57,897 bases of DNA from Lachnospiraceae bacterium (GTDB lineage: Bacteria; Bacillota; Clostridia; Lachnospirales; Lachnospiraceae): positions 1 through 57,897 of the forward strand of contig JAJQIL010000084.1 in assembly GCA_021199235.1 (NCBI GenBank). The letters are read 5' to 3'. Positions 44,486 to 53,444 of this stretch are shown here, piece by piece (position 1 is the stretch's first letter; every line of letters begins with the position of its first letter). A program made the translations under genes and the position numbers. Below the pieces are notes generated by a model. The model was not told where the DNA came from. It saw nothing but the letters and a program-made list of their open reading frames with translations, and did no database searches.

Positions 44486-44974
44486 ATGAATCTGATCGCT
44501 GCTGTGGATGAAAACTGGGGTATTGGATACAGGGGGAAGCTGCTTGTCAGCATTCCGAAGGATATGAAGCTGTTTCAGGAAATGACGATGGGAAAGGTGG
44601 TCGTGATGGGCCGCAGGACGCTCGAAAGCCTCCCGGGCGGTCTGCCGCTTGCCGGACGCGTGAATGTAGTGCTTACCTCCAACCGGAATTTCAAAGCCCG
44701 TAACGCTTTTGTCGTGCATTCTGTCCCGGATGCATTGGAAACATTGAAAAATTATTCCGATGAGGATGTGTTTGTAATCGGCGGAGAGAGCATTTACCGG
44801 CAGTTTCTGCCATACTGCAGCGTGGCACATATTACAAAGATCAGTCAGAAATTTGAGACGGATGTATATCTGCCGGATCTGGATGAAGCAGGAGACTGGA
44901 AGATTACCGCGGACAGCGAGGAGCAGACATATTTCGATCTGGAATACCGTTTTCTGAAATATGAGAAAATATAA
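44486..44974 (+). CDS. folA: Dihydrofolate reductase
   Basis: 162 residues. NADPH-dependent reduction of dihydrofolate. Motifs: NLIAAVDENWGIGYRGKLL, MGKVVVMGRRTLESLPGG, and VFVIGGESIYRQFLPYC. In place of the usual PW at the end of the first loop it has LLVSIPKDMKLF (Trp replaced by Val), a common variation in Clostridia. No thymidylate synthase is adjacent. Confidence 0.95.
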   Translation: MNLIAAVDENWGIGYRGKLLVSIPKDMKLFQEMTMGKVVVMGRRTLESLPGGLPLAGRVNVVLTSNRNFKARNAFVVHSVPDALETLKNYSDEDVFVIGGESIYRQFLPYCSVAHITKISQKFETDVYLPDLDEAGDWKITADSEEQTYFDLEYRFLKYEKI

Positions 44975-45475
44975 GTGTTCACTGCCTTCACAGTTACGTG
45001 GCAGTACTGTTCTTAACAGTCATGAAAGGGAACGGTATTCCATATTTTGTGGATTGTTTTTTGCCATTATACATCATATCCTGTAAATATGAATTAAATA
45101 TTACGATATATTACAAAACATTTAATCCTTGCACTTTTGCGTCACCTAATTGTTCGATTTTTCAAAAAATCGCGAAAATAAAGGAAAAATCGACTTTTTT
45201 CGATTCTTTAAACTGCGATTTCTCACAGAGATTTTCCAAAAGAAATTTGAAAATTACAGTATTTGACAAAAATTGGCAAAAAAATGTCGAATCTTTCCGT
45301 ACGATTTCGAATCCTGTCAAACGAAAATATTACAAAAATGTGAAAAAAGTGTTGACATATAGAATGTATGAATATATAATCAAAACAACCGGATAGCGGC
45401 GAGTATAAACAATAAGGGGATAAACGATCCGATCAGGGGAGATGGATCGAAATAAACCACAGGAGAGTTGTTTAT
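44975..45475 (+). other. AT-rich intergenic region upstream of the SleB-like hydrolase
   Basis: 500 bp with markedly lower GC than its surroundings, rich in tcga/ttcg words and short palindromes (for example aatcga/tcgatt about 45188-45207). It ends in a consensus promoter and a structured leader. An open frame across it (44998-45396) has atypical composition and no recognisable homology. Confidence 0.6.
45352..45380 (+). promoter_or_regulatory. Consensus sigma-A promoter of the SleB-like hydrolase gene
   Basis: -35 TTGACA (45352-45357), exactly 17 nt, -10 TATAAT (45375-45380): a perfect match to the consensus, with an A/T-rich upstream stretch. Predicted start about 45387. Confidence 0.85.
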
Positions 45476-45476
45476 A
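45406..45476 (+). promoter_or_regulatory. Structured 5' leader that may occlude the ribosome site
   Basis: tataaacaa (about 45406-45414) can pair with ttgtttata just before the ATG (about 45468-45476), enclosing a smaller stem cgatcc/ggatcg. The ribosome site (acaggagag) lies inside the fold. No known riboswitch class was recognised. Confidence 0.4.
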
Positions 45477-46270
45477 TGCTGTTAGTAAACGGAGAAAAGT
45501 CTTTGGAACGCCTTGCGAAGCTCTGGCGTGTCTTAAGAGTGATCACACTTTTGCTGCTTGGCACCTTCCTGACTGGCTGTATTACATGGATGATTTCGGA
45601 GATGAATGTCGGGGGGCAGAACCGGGTATACGCGGTGAATGCTTCTTCAGAGGAAGGGAACGGTCAGGAGATTCAGGCCGGATTGATGGGTGTTGTAAGC
45701 GGAGTGGCAAATATGGAACGCTACTCGGATGTGACAAGAGTGATCAGTGTGGCGGATTCTGAGGACGAGGTGCTGGCGGGAGCCAGCGGTGTTGACAGAA
45801 GAGCCGTTCGCAGGTCAACATTTCAGCAGACGGTATCAAGGGCGCGTCAGCTCGGATATCTGGCTCAGCAGATGGTACTGAATAATCAGATGTCATCTAC
45901 GGATTATTATACGCTGCTGCGAATTGTTGAAGCGGAAGCCACCGGCGAAGATATGATGAGCAAGATGATGGTGGCGGGTGTTGTACTGAACCGGACGAAG
46001 GATTCCCGTTTCCCGGACACGATTTATGAGGTCGTGTATCAGGATTCACAGTTTCAGCCGACCATCGACGGCAGGATCAATACCTGTACGGTGACGGATG
46101 AGACCATTGAAGCAGTGGAACGGGTGCTGGCCGGAGAGGATTATACACAGGGAGCACTGTTCTTTGTGGCGAGGGACGCTGCAGACACTTCAAAGATTGA
46201 CTGGTTCGATTCGAGTCTCGTGTGGCTGTTTGAATATGGCGGACATGAGTTTTACACGTATCAGAGCTGA
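45476..46270 (+). CDS. SleB/CwlJ-type cell wall hydrolase
   Basis: 264 residues. One N-terminal membrane segment (LRVITLLLLGTFLTGCITWMI), a linker, then the hydrolase domain (about 140-262): YTLLRIVEAEATGEDMMSKMMVAGVVLNRTKDSRFPDTIYEVVYQDSQFQPTIDG, the classical SleB-type lytic transglycosylase fold with catalytic Glu in VEAEA. In spore formers such enzymes act in germination, but vegetative members are common. Start ATG 45476 follows acaggagag. It has its own very strong promoter and a terminator, so it is monocistronic. Confidence 0.92.
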   Translation: MLLVNGEKSLERLAKLWRVLRVITLLLLGTFLTGCITWMISEMNVGGQNRVYAVNASSEEGNGQEIQAGLMGVVSGVANMERYSDVTRVISVADSEDEVLAGASGVDRRAVRRSTFQQTVSRARQLGYLAQQMVLNNQMSSTDYYTLLRIVEAEATGEDMMSKMMVAGVVLNRTKDSRFPDTIYEVVYQDSQFQPTIDGRINTCTVTDETIEAVERVLAGEDYTQGALFFVARDAADTSKIDWFDSSLVWLFEYGGHEFYTYQS

Positions 46271-46297
46271 GAAAATCAAAAGAATCAAAAAGAAACG

Positions 46298-46334
46298 AAA
46301 AAGCGGCTGCATTTTTCATTGCAACTGCTTTTTT
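46298..46334 (+). terminator. Rho-independent terminator
   Basis: Stem aaaaagcggctgca / tgcaactgctttttt with one or two G-U pairs and an 8-nt loop, followed by more T. Ends the hydrolase transcript. Confidence 0.8.
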
Positions 46335-46420
46335 GTTGTGCTAAGATAAAGAGGTATGTGTGCAGAACGGAGAAATCTGCAGTAATATCATATCTTAATT
46401 GAATAAGGAAGAACAAAAAT

Positions 46421-47911
46421 ATGGACTTAATGTACAACAGCACCAGAAATGATGAAGAACGTGCAACAGCTTCACAGGCGATATTAAAAGGACTTGCCGG
46501 GGACGGAGGATTGTTCGTTCCGGAACGGATTCCGGCATTGGACACGCCGCTTGCTTCTCTTGCCGGGATGTCCTATCAGGAGACGGCATATGCTGTGATG
46601 AAGCTTTTTCTGACGGATTATACAGAGGAAGAACTGAAATATTGTATTCGCAGCGCTTACGATGAGAAATTTGACACTGAGGAGATCGCTCCGCTTCGGG
46701 AAGAGGCAGGTGTGTATTATCTGGAGCTCTTTCACGGTGCGACGATCGCCTTCAAGGATATGGCGCTTTCCATCCTGCCGTATCTGATGACGACTGCGGC
46801 CAGGAAGAACCATGAGGAGCATGAGATCGTGATCCTGACGGCAACTTCCGGCGATACCGGAAAGGCCGCACTCGCCGGATTTGCGGATGTTCCCGGGACA
46901 CGGATCATTGTTTTTTATCCGAAAAACGGCGTCAGCCCTGTGCAGGAGAAGCAGATGGTGACCCAGAAGGGCAGCAATACCTGTGTGATTGGAATCCGTG
47001 GGAATTTTGATGACGCGCAGACGGGAGTCAAACGTCTCTTCTCAGATCAGAAACTGAAAGAAGAACTGCTTGCACAGGGATTTTGCTTTTCTTCGGCGAA
47101 TTCGATCAACATCGGGCGGCTGGTTCCGCAGATTGTCTATTATGTTTATGCCTATGGGCAGCTGTTGAAAAAGGGCCGTCTGCAGGCGGGCGAACCGATG
47201 AATGTGGTGGTGCCGACAGGCAATTTCGGCAACATTCTCGCTGCTTTTTATGCCAAAAATATGGGGCTTCCGATCGGAAAGCTGATTTGTGCCTCGAATG
47301 AGAACAGGGTGCTGTATGATTTCTTTCAGACAGGTGCTTATGACCGCAACCGGGAGTTCATCCTGACGTCCTCACCTTCGATGGATATCCTGATCTCCAG
47401 CAATCTGGAACGTCTGATCTATCATGCGGCGGGGAAGAATGCGGATCAGAACGCGTCTCTTATGAATCAGCTGAATCAGACCGGCCGTTATACTGTGACG
47501 GACGAAATGCGCAGGGCGATGACTGATTTTGCCGGAGGATACGCGACAGAAGAGCAGACGTTTGCGGAGATCCGGCGGGTTCATCAGGAAAGCGGCTATG
47601 TGCTGGATACACATACGGCAGTGGCTTCGGCTGTTTATCAGAAGAATTTTTCCGACGGCAGCGGGAATGTTCCGGCTGTGATCGCCTCTACAGCCAGCCC
47701 ATATAAATTCGCGCGCAGCGTTATGACTGCCATTGACTCAAAATATGAGGAAATGGATGATTTTGCCCTGATTGATGAGCTGCACAGACTTTCCGGGACG
47801 CCGATCCCACGCGCAATCGAGGAGATCCGGAATGCACCGGTGCTGCATGATACAGTGATAGAAAAGAATGAGATGGAAGCGGCAGTGAAGCGTTTTCTGA
47901 AAGGAGAATAA
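46421..47911 (+). CDS. thrC: Threonine synthase
   Basis: 496 residues. PLP-dependent conversion of O-phosphohomoserine to threonine. It opens YNSTRNDEERATASQAILKGLAGDGGLFVPE; PLP Lys about 113 in GATIAFKDMAL; TATSGDTGKAAL; and NVVVPTGNFGNILAAFYAKNMGLPI for cofactor binding. The length matches the longer (fungal/Clostridia-type) class. Start ATG 46421 after aaggaag. The next gene begins 2 bp after its stop. Confidence 0.96.
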   Translation: MDLMYNSTRNDEERATASQAILKGLAGDGGLFVPERIPALDTPLASLAGMSYQETAYAVMKLFLTDYTEEELKYCIRSAYDEKFDTEEIAPLREEAGVYYLELFHGATIAFKDMALSILPYLMTTAARKNHEEHEIVILTATSGDTGKAALAGFADVPGTRIIVFYPKNGVSPVQEKQMVTQKGSNTCVIGIRGNFDDAQTGVKRLFSDQKLKEELLAQGFCFSSANSINIGRLVPQIVYYVYAYGQLLKKGRLQAGEPMNVVVPTGNFGNILAAFYAKNMGLPIGKLICASNENRVLYDFFQTGAYDRNREFILTSSPSMDILISSNLERLIYHAAGKNADQNASLMNQLNQTGRYTVTDEMRRAMTDFAGGYATEEQTFAEIRRVHQESGYVLDTHTAVASAVYQKNFSDGSGNVPAVIASTASPYKFARSVMTAIDSKYEEMDDFALIDELHRLSGTPIPRAIEEIRNAPVLHDTVIEKNEMEAAVKRFLKGE

Positions 47912-47913
47912 GC

Positions 47914-48267
47914 ATGGGTGGCGATTCCTTTTATATTATGATCGATCTTTTTGTAACGGCATGCGGGATCTATATCATTGCGCAGTACCTGTTTATGGTG
48001 CGCACAAAGGAGCTCCGCCAGAATATGCTGATTCCCAAAGAGACCCGGGTTGAACACTGCAAGGATGTGCAGGGGTATATTCAGACCATGGCTACGAAGC
48101 AGCTTGTTTTCGGGATTGCGACGACTGTCTGCGGCGCGATCACTCTGGTGCAGGATCTCATGGGGGATTACAACCTGTATGTGTCCATGGCGGCCATGGT
48201 GATCTTTCTGGTCCTGTGTATCTGGTATGGGCGTGCTTCCAAAAAGGCGATTGAAAAGTTCTGGTAA
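47914..48267 (+). CDS. Small membrane protein of unknown function
   Basis: 117 residues with a strong aaaggaga ribosome site. Predicted membrane segments at about 7-28, 64-84 and 89-108, with a soluble loop (RTKELRQNMLIPKETRVEHCKDVQGY) between the first and second and a basic C-terminus. Cotranscribed with thrC (2-bp gap). I do not recognise the family. Confidence 0.7.
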   Translation: MGGDSFYIMIDLFVTACGIYIIAQYLFMVRTKELRQNMLIPKETRVEHCKDVQGYIQTMATKQLVFGIATTVCGAITLVQDLMGDYNLYVSMAAMVIFLVLCIWYGRASKKAIEKFW

Positions 48268-48333
48268 TTTAAGATTGGATGTTCCGCTGATATTGGGGAG
48301 TTCAGCCGGGGCAATGAATGAAGGGGAATTCTG

Positions 48334-49062
48334 ATGAATAATAAAAATGACAGAGCAATTAATTTTGTGAGATTTTTTTTCCTGGGTCTGGCCATCGCGC
48401 TTCTGATTCTGTTTGGCGTACTCGTATTCAGCATTTACCGCAGTTCGACCAGAGAAATTACTGATTCGGGACTGGTGATCGTGGACGATACGGAAGCAAT
48501 CACGCAGGAAGAACTGACAGAACAGCTTACAGAAGAAATGACAGAGGCGCAGACAGAAGAGGCCGCAGAGGATTTGATGGAAACAGATGCTTCAGCTGCC
48601 GGTGCTGATGAGACGGATGACGATACTGTCTCTGACCCGGATTCGACCGCGGCTGCTGCATCGGCAGCCGAAGGTACAACGGCAGAGACTGCTGCGCAGA
48701 CGGCACAGACTGCACAGTCCTCTGAGACTGCGGCGCAGACATCCGATTCTTCGACAGATGCTTCCGCTGCGCAGACGGTGGAAGGCGATGTGGTGGTCAT
48801 TGACGGGGATACGGCTGTTTCCGACGATTCCTCTTCCGAGTCTACAGGAGTATATTCGACTCTGAACGCGGCCTGCAATTTCCGCAGTGAGGCGGGGTAT
48901 GAGGACGATGAGGGGAATGATACGACGATCAGTACCGTTCAGGCCGGTACACAGGTCGAGGTGCTGGAGGCTGTCGGCGGGTGGACAAAGGTAAAGATTG
49001 ACGGCGTAGTCGGTTATGTGGGCGCGCAGTTTGTCGGTGACTCAGATTCGGATTCTGAGTAA
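48334..49062 (+). CDS. Membrane-anchored bacterial SH3-domain protein
   Basis: 242 residues: one N-terminal membrane helix (about 11-33), a very acidic and Ala/Thr/Ser-rich low-complexity stalk (about 45-175), then an SH3b domain (AACNFRSEAGYEDDEGNDTTISTVQAGTQVEVLEAVGGWTKVKIDGVVGYVGAQFV). SH3b domains bind peptidoglycan, so it is probably a wall-contacting surface protein. Ribosome site aagggga before ATG 48334. Confidence 0.85.
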   Translation: MNNKNDRAINFVRFFFLGLAIALLILFGVLVFSIYRSSTREITDSGLVIVDDTEAITQEELTEQLTEEMTEAQTEEAAEDLMETDASAAGADETDDDTVSDPDSTAAAASAAEGTTAETAAQTAQTAQSSETAAQTSDSSTDASAAQTVEGDVVVIDGDTAVSDDSSSESTGVYSTLNAACNFRSEAGYEDDEGNDTTISTVQAGTQVEVLEAVGGWTKVKIDGVVGYVGAQFVGDSDSDSE

Positions 49063-49126
49063 CTGGTAAAAACGACTTATTTCGTTTTCTATAATTTTGA
49101 AGAAAGTGATGAGGGCAAGTACCGTT

Positions 49127-51049
49127 ATGATACTTTCCGTTCAAAATATTACAAAGGCGTTCGGTACGGACGTGATTGTTTCTGATGCTTCTTTTCACAT
49201 ACAGGATCGGGAAAAGGCTGCTCTTATCGGCATCAACGGAGCTGGTAAGACGACAATCCTGCGTATGATCGCGGGAGACCTGCCGGCTGACGACGGCGTG
49301 ATTTCCATCGCAAAGGGCAAATCCATCGGCTATCTGAAACAGCATCAGGATGTAAACAGCTCCTCGTCCATTTACGGGGAGCTCCTTTCGGTAAAACGGG
49401 ATCTGCTGGAGATGGAAGAGGATCTGCGCAGAATGGAAGTGCGGATGAACACAGATGCTCCGGATTATGAACAGCTCATGGAACGATACAACCGTGTCCT
49501 GACAGAATTTGAGAATCGGAACGGCTACGCTGTCAAAAGTGAGGTCACGGGTGTGCTGAAGGGTCTTGGTTTTTCCGAAGAAGAGTTTGACAAGCCAATC
49601 TGCACGCTTTCCGGCGGACAGAAGACAAGGGTAGCGCTTGGCAGGCTGCTTCTGGCAAAGCCTGATCTGCTGCTTCTGGATGAGCCGACGAATCATCTGG
49701 ATCTGAATTCCATTGCCTGGCTGGAAAATTATCTGCTGAATTATGACAGCGCCGTGCTGATCGTGGCGCATGACCGCTATTTTCTGAACCGGGTGGTTAC
49801 TAAAATCATCGAGCTCGATAATGGACATGTGATGAGCTTTGACGGAGATTATTCCGCCTACGCGCAGAAAAAGGCGCAGCTGCGGGAGACGCAGTGGAAA
49901 GCTTATCTGAACCAGCAGCAGGAGATCCGGCATCAGGAAGAGGTGATCCGCAAGCTGAAATCCTTCAATCGTGAGAAATCCATCAAACGCGCGGAAAGCC
50001 GGGAGAAGATGCTGGATAAGATGGAGGTGCTCGAAAAGCCGACTGAAATAAAGGCGGATATGCATCTGAAATTTTCACCTCGCATCCTGAGCGGCAATGA
50101 TGTTCTGAAGGTGGAGGGCCTTTCCAAGTCATATCCGTCCAATCCGCTGTTTTCGGATCTGGATTTTTCCATCCGGCGCGGAGAACGTGTCGCCCTGATT
50201 GGGGACAATGGCACAGGGAAGACGACGATCCTGAAGATCATTAACGGTCTTGAGGCGGCGGATGCCGGCAGGATTGTGACCGGAAGCCGTGTGCAGATCG
50301 GATATTATGATCAGGAGCACCAGCTGCTTCACATGGAAAAGACGCTGTTTGATGAGATCTCAGATGTTTATCCGGACATGACAGAGACCGAGATACGAAA
50401 TGTTCTCGCCTCATTTCTGTTTACCGGAGACGATGTTTATAAACGGGTCAGTGAGGCGAGCGGCGGTGAGCGCGGGCGGCTCGCTCTTGCGAGACTGATG
50501 CTCTCGAAGGCGAATTTTCTGATCCTGGATGAGCCGACGAACCATCTGGATATTACCTCAAAGGAAATTCTTGAGGAAGCACTGTCCAACTATACAGGCA
50601 CGGTGCTTTATGTCTCACATGACCGTTATTTTATCAACCGGACTGCCACCCGTATTCTGGAATTGAAGAACCGGTCCCTGGTCAATTACATCGGGAATTA
50701 CGATTATTATCTGGAAAAAGTGGAAGAGCTTTCAAAGATATATTCCGCCGCACCCGCGAAAGCCGCAGAGGCCGCAGTGTCTTCATCCAGGGAAGACCGT
50801 GCCCGCCGCAAGGAAGAGCAGGCGCAGAAAAGACGCCTTCTGAATGAACTGAAGCGGACCGAGGAGCGGATTGCCGAACTGGAGGAACAGGATCAGGAGA
50901 TTGATGCACAGCTGGCGCAGGAAGAGGTATTCACGAATGTTGAAGAATGTACCCGGCTGACGCTTGAAAAAGCATCCGTGGCAGAAGAACTTGAAGCACT
51001 TTATCAAAAATGGGAAGAATTATCGGAACAGGAAGCTGCCGATAATTGA
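49127..51049 (+). CDS. ABC-F family ATPase
   Basis: About 640 residues with two ABC domains and no membrane segment. Walker A GINGAGKTT and GDNGTGKTT; signatures LSGGQKTR and ASGGERGR; Walker B LLLLDEPTNHLD and FLILDEPTNHLD. The interdomain linker is rich in charged residues (RKLKSFNREKSIKRAESREKMLDKM). The C-terminal extension is a charged coiled coil (RRKEEQAQKRRLLNELKRTEERIAELEEQ). ABC-F proteins act on the ribosome (translation factors or antibiotic resistance); this one resembles the Uup/YdiF housekeeping type. ATG 49127 chosen for its position before the first strand (ILSVQNITKAFG). Confidence 0.92.
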   Translation: MILSVQNITKAFGTDVIVSDASFHIQDREKAALIGINGAGKTTILRMIAGDLPADDGVISIAKGKSIGYLKQHQDVNSSSSIYGELLSVKRDLLEMEEDLRRMEVRMNTDAPDYEQLMERYNRVLTEFENRNGYAVKSEVTGVLKGLGFSEEEFDKPICTLSGGQKTRVALGRLLLAKPDLLLLDEPTNHLDLNSIAWLENYLLNYDSAVLIVAHDRYFLNRVVTKIIELDNGHVMSFDGDYSAYAQKKAQLRETQWKAYLNQQQEIRHQEEVIRKLKSFNREKSIKRAESREKMLDKMEVLEKPTEIKADMHLKFSPRILSGNDVLKVEGLSKSYPSNPLFSDLDFSIRRGERVALIGDNGTGKTTILKIINGLEAADAGRIVTGSRVQIGYYDQEHQLLHMEKTLFDEISDVYPDMTETEIRNVLASFLFTGDDVYKRVSEASGGERGRLALARLMLSKANFLILDEPTNHLDITSKEILEEALSNYTGTVLYVSHDRYFINRTATRILELKNRSLVNYIGNYDYYLEKVEELSKIYSAAPAKAAEAAVSSSREDRARRKEEQAQKRRLLNELKRTEERIAELEEQDQEIDAQLAQEEVFTNVEECTRLTLEKASVAEELEALYQKWEELSEQEAADN

Positions 51050-51074
51050 CAGAGACAGGTTCTTTTGTTATATT
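51046..51074 (+). promoter_or_regulatory. rex promoter
   Basis: -35 TTGACA (51046-51051), 17-nt spacer, -10 TATATT (51069-51074). The -35 includes the stop codon region of the ABC-F gene. Confidence 0.7.
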
Positions 51075-51082
51075 TATAACAA
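51065..51082. promoter_or_regulatory. Rex operator (palindrome over the rex -10)
   Basis: TTGTTATATTTATAACAA, an 18-bp palindrome matching the Rex consensus TTGTTAAnnnnTTAACAA closely. It covers the -10 element and lies 29 bp before the rex start, so Rex should repress its own gene when the NADH/NAD+ ratio is low. Confidence 0.85.
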
Positions 51083-51110
51083 AATATTTTTCAGGTAAAG
51101 AGGAATTGCC

Positions 51111-51755
51111 GTGACCGAACATGAAATATCAAAAGCGGTGGTAAAAAGGCTGCCGCGCTATTATCGTTATCTTGGGGATCTTCTGAACGCGAAGGTGGAA
51201 CGGATATCATCAAACGAACTCAGTGATCTGATGAATGTGACCGCATCGCAGATTCGGCAGGATCTGAATAATTTTGGCGGATTTGGCCAGCAGGGGTATG
51301 GCTACAATGCCAAATATCTTTATAATGAGATCGGAAAAATCCTCGGACTTGACAAGACCTACAACATGGTCATTGTCGGCGGAGGACATCTGGGGCAGGC
51401 GCTTGCCAATTATGTGAAATTTGAGAAACGCGGTTTTTCCATTAAGGGAATTTTTGACATCAATCCGGATCTGAAAGGAACGCTGGTGCGGGGTATCCCG
51501 ATCCGGATGACGGAGGAGCTGCCCTGCTTTCTGAAGGAAAATGAAATCCAGATTGCGGCGCTTACGCTGCCGAAGAGCGGGGCGGAGACAGTCGCTCCGA
51601 TCCTGATTGAAAATGGTGTGAAAGCTATCTGGAATTTTGCGCATACAGATCTTCACGTTCCGGATGATGTCGTTGTGGAAAATGTGCATCTTTCTGAGAG
51701 CCTGATGCAGCTTTCCTATGACCTGAATCATCGGAAGACAAAAGGAAACGACTAA
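51111..51755 (+). CDS. rex: Redox-sensing transcriptional repressor Rex
   Basis: 214 residues. N-terminal winged helix (VVKRLPRYYRYLGDLL ... RISSNELSDLMNVTASQIRQDLNNFGGFGQQGYGY), then the NADH-binding Rossmann domain (NMVIVGGGHLGQALANY) and a C-terminal swapped helix. GTG start at 51111 preceded by agagg. It represses fermentation and redox genes when NADH is low. Its own operator lies just upstream. Confidence 0.97.
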   Translation: MTEHEISKAVVKRLPRYYRYLGDLLNAKVERISSNELSDLMNVTASQIRQDLNNFGGFGQQGYGYNAKYLYNEIGKILGLDKTYNMVIVGGGHLGQALANYVKFEKRGFSIKGIFDINPDLKGTLVRGIPIRMTEELPCFLKENEIQIAALTLPKSGAETVAPILIENGVKAIWNFAHTDLHVPDDVVVENVHLSESLMQLSYDLNHRKTKGND

Positions 51756-51782
51756 AGTTGTTTCCTATAGATAAATAAAGAG

Positions 51783-51808
51783 AGGACTGTCGGAACGCAG
51801 TCCTTTTT
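51783..51808 (+). terminator. rex terminator
   Basis: 7-bp stem aggactg / cagtcct with an 8-nt loop and TTTTT; 28 bp after the rex stop. Confidence 0.78.
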
Positions 51809-51836
51809 CTGCGTAAGGCAGGAGGTGACGATAAAA

Positions 51837-53444
51837 ATGGAATGGCTTCTTTCTGCGGAGGAGATGAAAGCCTGTGATGAACGGACGATTCATGAGATTG
51901 GCATTCCGTCGGCGGTGCTGATGGAGCGCGCTGCTCTTTCTGTTGTGGAAGAAATGCAGCGGGCCGGGATGGATCTTTCACGTACCCTGGTGGTCTGCGG
52001 GTCCGGCAACAATGGCGGAGATGGCTTTGCCATCGCGCGGATTCTGGCACATATGGAGGAAGCTGCGGCAACGGATGAGACTGCCGGAACCTGCAATGTG
52101 ACTCTTGCGTTTGTCGGCAAAGAGACATCCATGACGGAAGAGACTGCACGGCAGCGAAAAATCTGTGAAAACTCAGGACTGAAAATCAGCAGAAATTTCA
52201 TGGAGCATGAATATACTGTTATAGTAGACGCCATCTTTGGCATTGGACTCTCCAGACCGGTCGAAGGACAGTACGCCGAAGTAATCCGCTGGATTAATTC
52301 ACAGAACGCGAAAACAGTCGCTGTTGACATTCCCTCCGGCATCAGTGCAGATACCGGCCGGGTATATGGTGTCTGCGTAGAAGCGGATCTTACCGTGACA
52401 TTTGCCTGCCGTAAGATTGGGCAGCTGCTCTATCCCGGTGCGAGGTATTGCGGGCAGCTTGTCTGCAGGGATATCGGAATTTCCGTGGAAAATGGCTCCC
52501 GAACGGCCGCCGGTGATGCAGCGGATCCGGATGAAAGGGCAGCGGATGCTGACAGAAGACCGACCATATTTACATACACAGAACGGGATCTGGCCGGGCT
52601 TCCGGAAAGAAAAGCGGATTCCAACAAGGGGACGTGCGGAAAGGTGCTTCTGATCGCCGGAAGCGAGGGTATGAGCGGCGCGGCTGTTCTTGCCGCTAAG
52701 GCAGCCTTCCGGTGCGGATGCGGTATGGTCCGGGTGTTTACGCCTGAATGCAACCGTGCGGTGCTTCAATCCTGTTTGCCGGAAGCAATCGTCACGGCCT
52801 ACGAACCGGATGCGCCTGTAGAAGAGGCATGCAATCTGTTGATAAAAGCGCTTTTATGGTCGGACGCGGCCGCAATCGGACCGGGGCTTGGCACATCACA
52901 GACGGCTGCTGCTCTGCTGAAATATGTTCTGGAACATTATGAGAAGCCACTGGTCATTGACGCAGACGGGCTGAATCTGCTGGCTGACGAAAACAGCGGT
53001 TGCAGCCTTTCACGCAATAACGGTTCGGCTTCAGGCTGCAGGGACATCATACTGACTCCGCATATCGGAGAAATGGCGCGGCTGACCGGGAAGGAGAAAC
53101 CTGCGGTTTCCGCGGAACTGCTTTCAACCGCGCGGACCTTCGCCGCCGGACAGGATGTGATCTGCGTGCTGAAAGACGCCAGGACAGCAGTCTCAGACGG
53201 GAGACAGATCTATATGAACACATCCGGCAATGACGGTATGGCGACCGCCGGAAGCGGAGATGTACTTACCGGCGTGATCTGCAGTCTGCTCGCACAGAAG
53301 CTGCCTTGCTGGCAGGCAGCGACGTTTGGCGTGTACCTGCACGGACTGGCTGGAGATCTGGCAAAAAAAGAACTCGGTGCTTACGGGATGATGGCGGGGG
53401 ATATCGCGGATCGTGTGGGCACGGTAAGAGGGAGGCACAAATGA
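51837..53444 (+). CDS. nnr: Bifunctional NAD(P)H-hydrate epimerase / ADP-dependent dehydratase
   Basis: 535 residues, repairing hydrated NAD(P)H. N-terminal YjeF_N epimerase domain (VVCGSGNNGGDGFAIARIL; VDAIFGIGLSRPVEG; AVDIPSGISADTG). C-terminal carbohydrate-kinase-like dehydratase domain (GKVLLIAGSEGMSGAAVLAAKAAFRCGCG; IGPGLG; GNDGMATAGSGDVLTGVI). ATG 51837 is 9 nt after aggaggtga, so the GTG at 51825 is not used. A Ser/Asn-rich insert (ENSGCSLSRNNGSASGC) sits in the second domain. Its stop overlaps the alr start (ATGA). Confidence 0.95.
   Translation: MEWLLSAEEMKACDERTIHEIGIPSAVLMERAALSVVEEMQRAGMDLSRTLVVCGSGNNGGDGFAIARILAHMEEAAATDETAGTCNVTLAFVGKETSMTEETARQRKICENSGLKISRNFMEHEYTVIVDAIFGIGLSRPVEGQYAEVIRWINSQNAKTVAVDIPSGISADTGRVYGVCVEADLTVTFACRKIGQLLYPGARYCGQLVCRDIGISVENGSRTAAGDAADPDERAADADRRPTIFTYTERDLAGLPERKADSNKGTCGKVLLIAGSEGMSGAAVLAAKAAFRCGCGMVRVFTPECNRAVLQSCLPEAIVTAYEPDAPVEEACNLLIKALLWSDAAAIGPGLGTSQTAAALLKYVLEHYEKPLVIDADGLNLLADENSGCSLSRNNGSASGCRDIILTPHIGEMARLTGKEKPAVSAELLSTARTFAAGQDVICVLKDARTAVSDGRQIYMNTSGNDGMATAGSGDVLTGVICSLLAQKLPCWQAATFGVYLHGLAGDLAKKELGAYGMMAGDIADRVGTVRGRHK

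Noticed and set aside
44998-45396. 132-codon open frame in the AT-rich region before the SleB-type gene
   Set aside because: Composition is unlike the neighbours, with no ribosome site and no recognisable family. Its end overlaps a consensus promoter. Most likely chance in AT-rich DNA.
53306-53440. N-terminal extension of alanine racemase
   Set aside because: It overlaps nnr by 135 bp and has no racemase similarity; ATG 53441 with agggagg fits.
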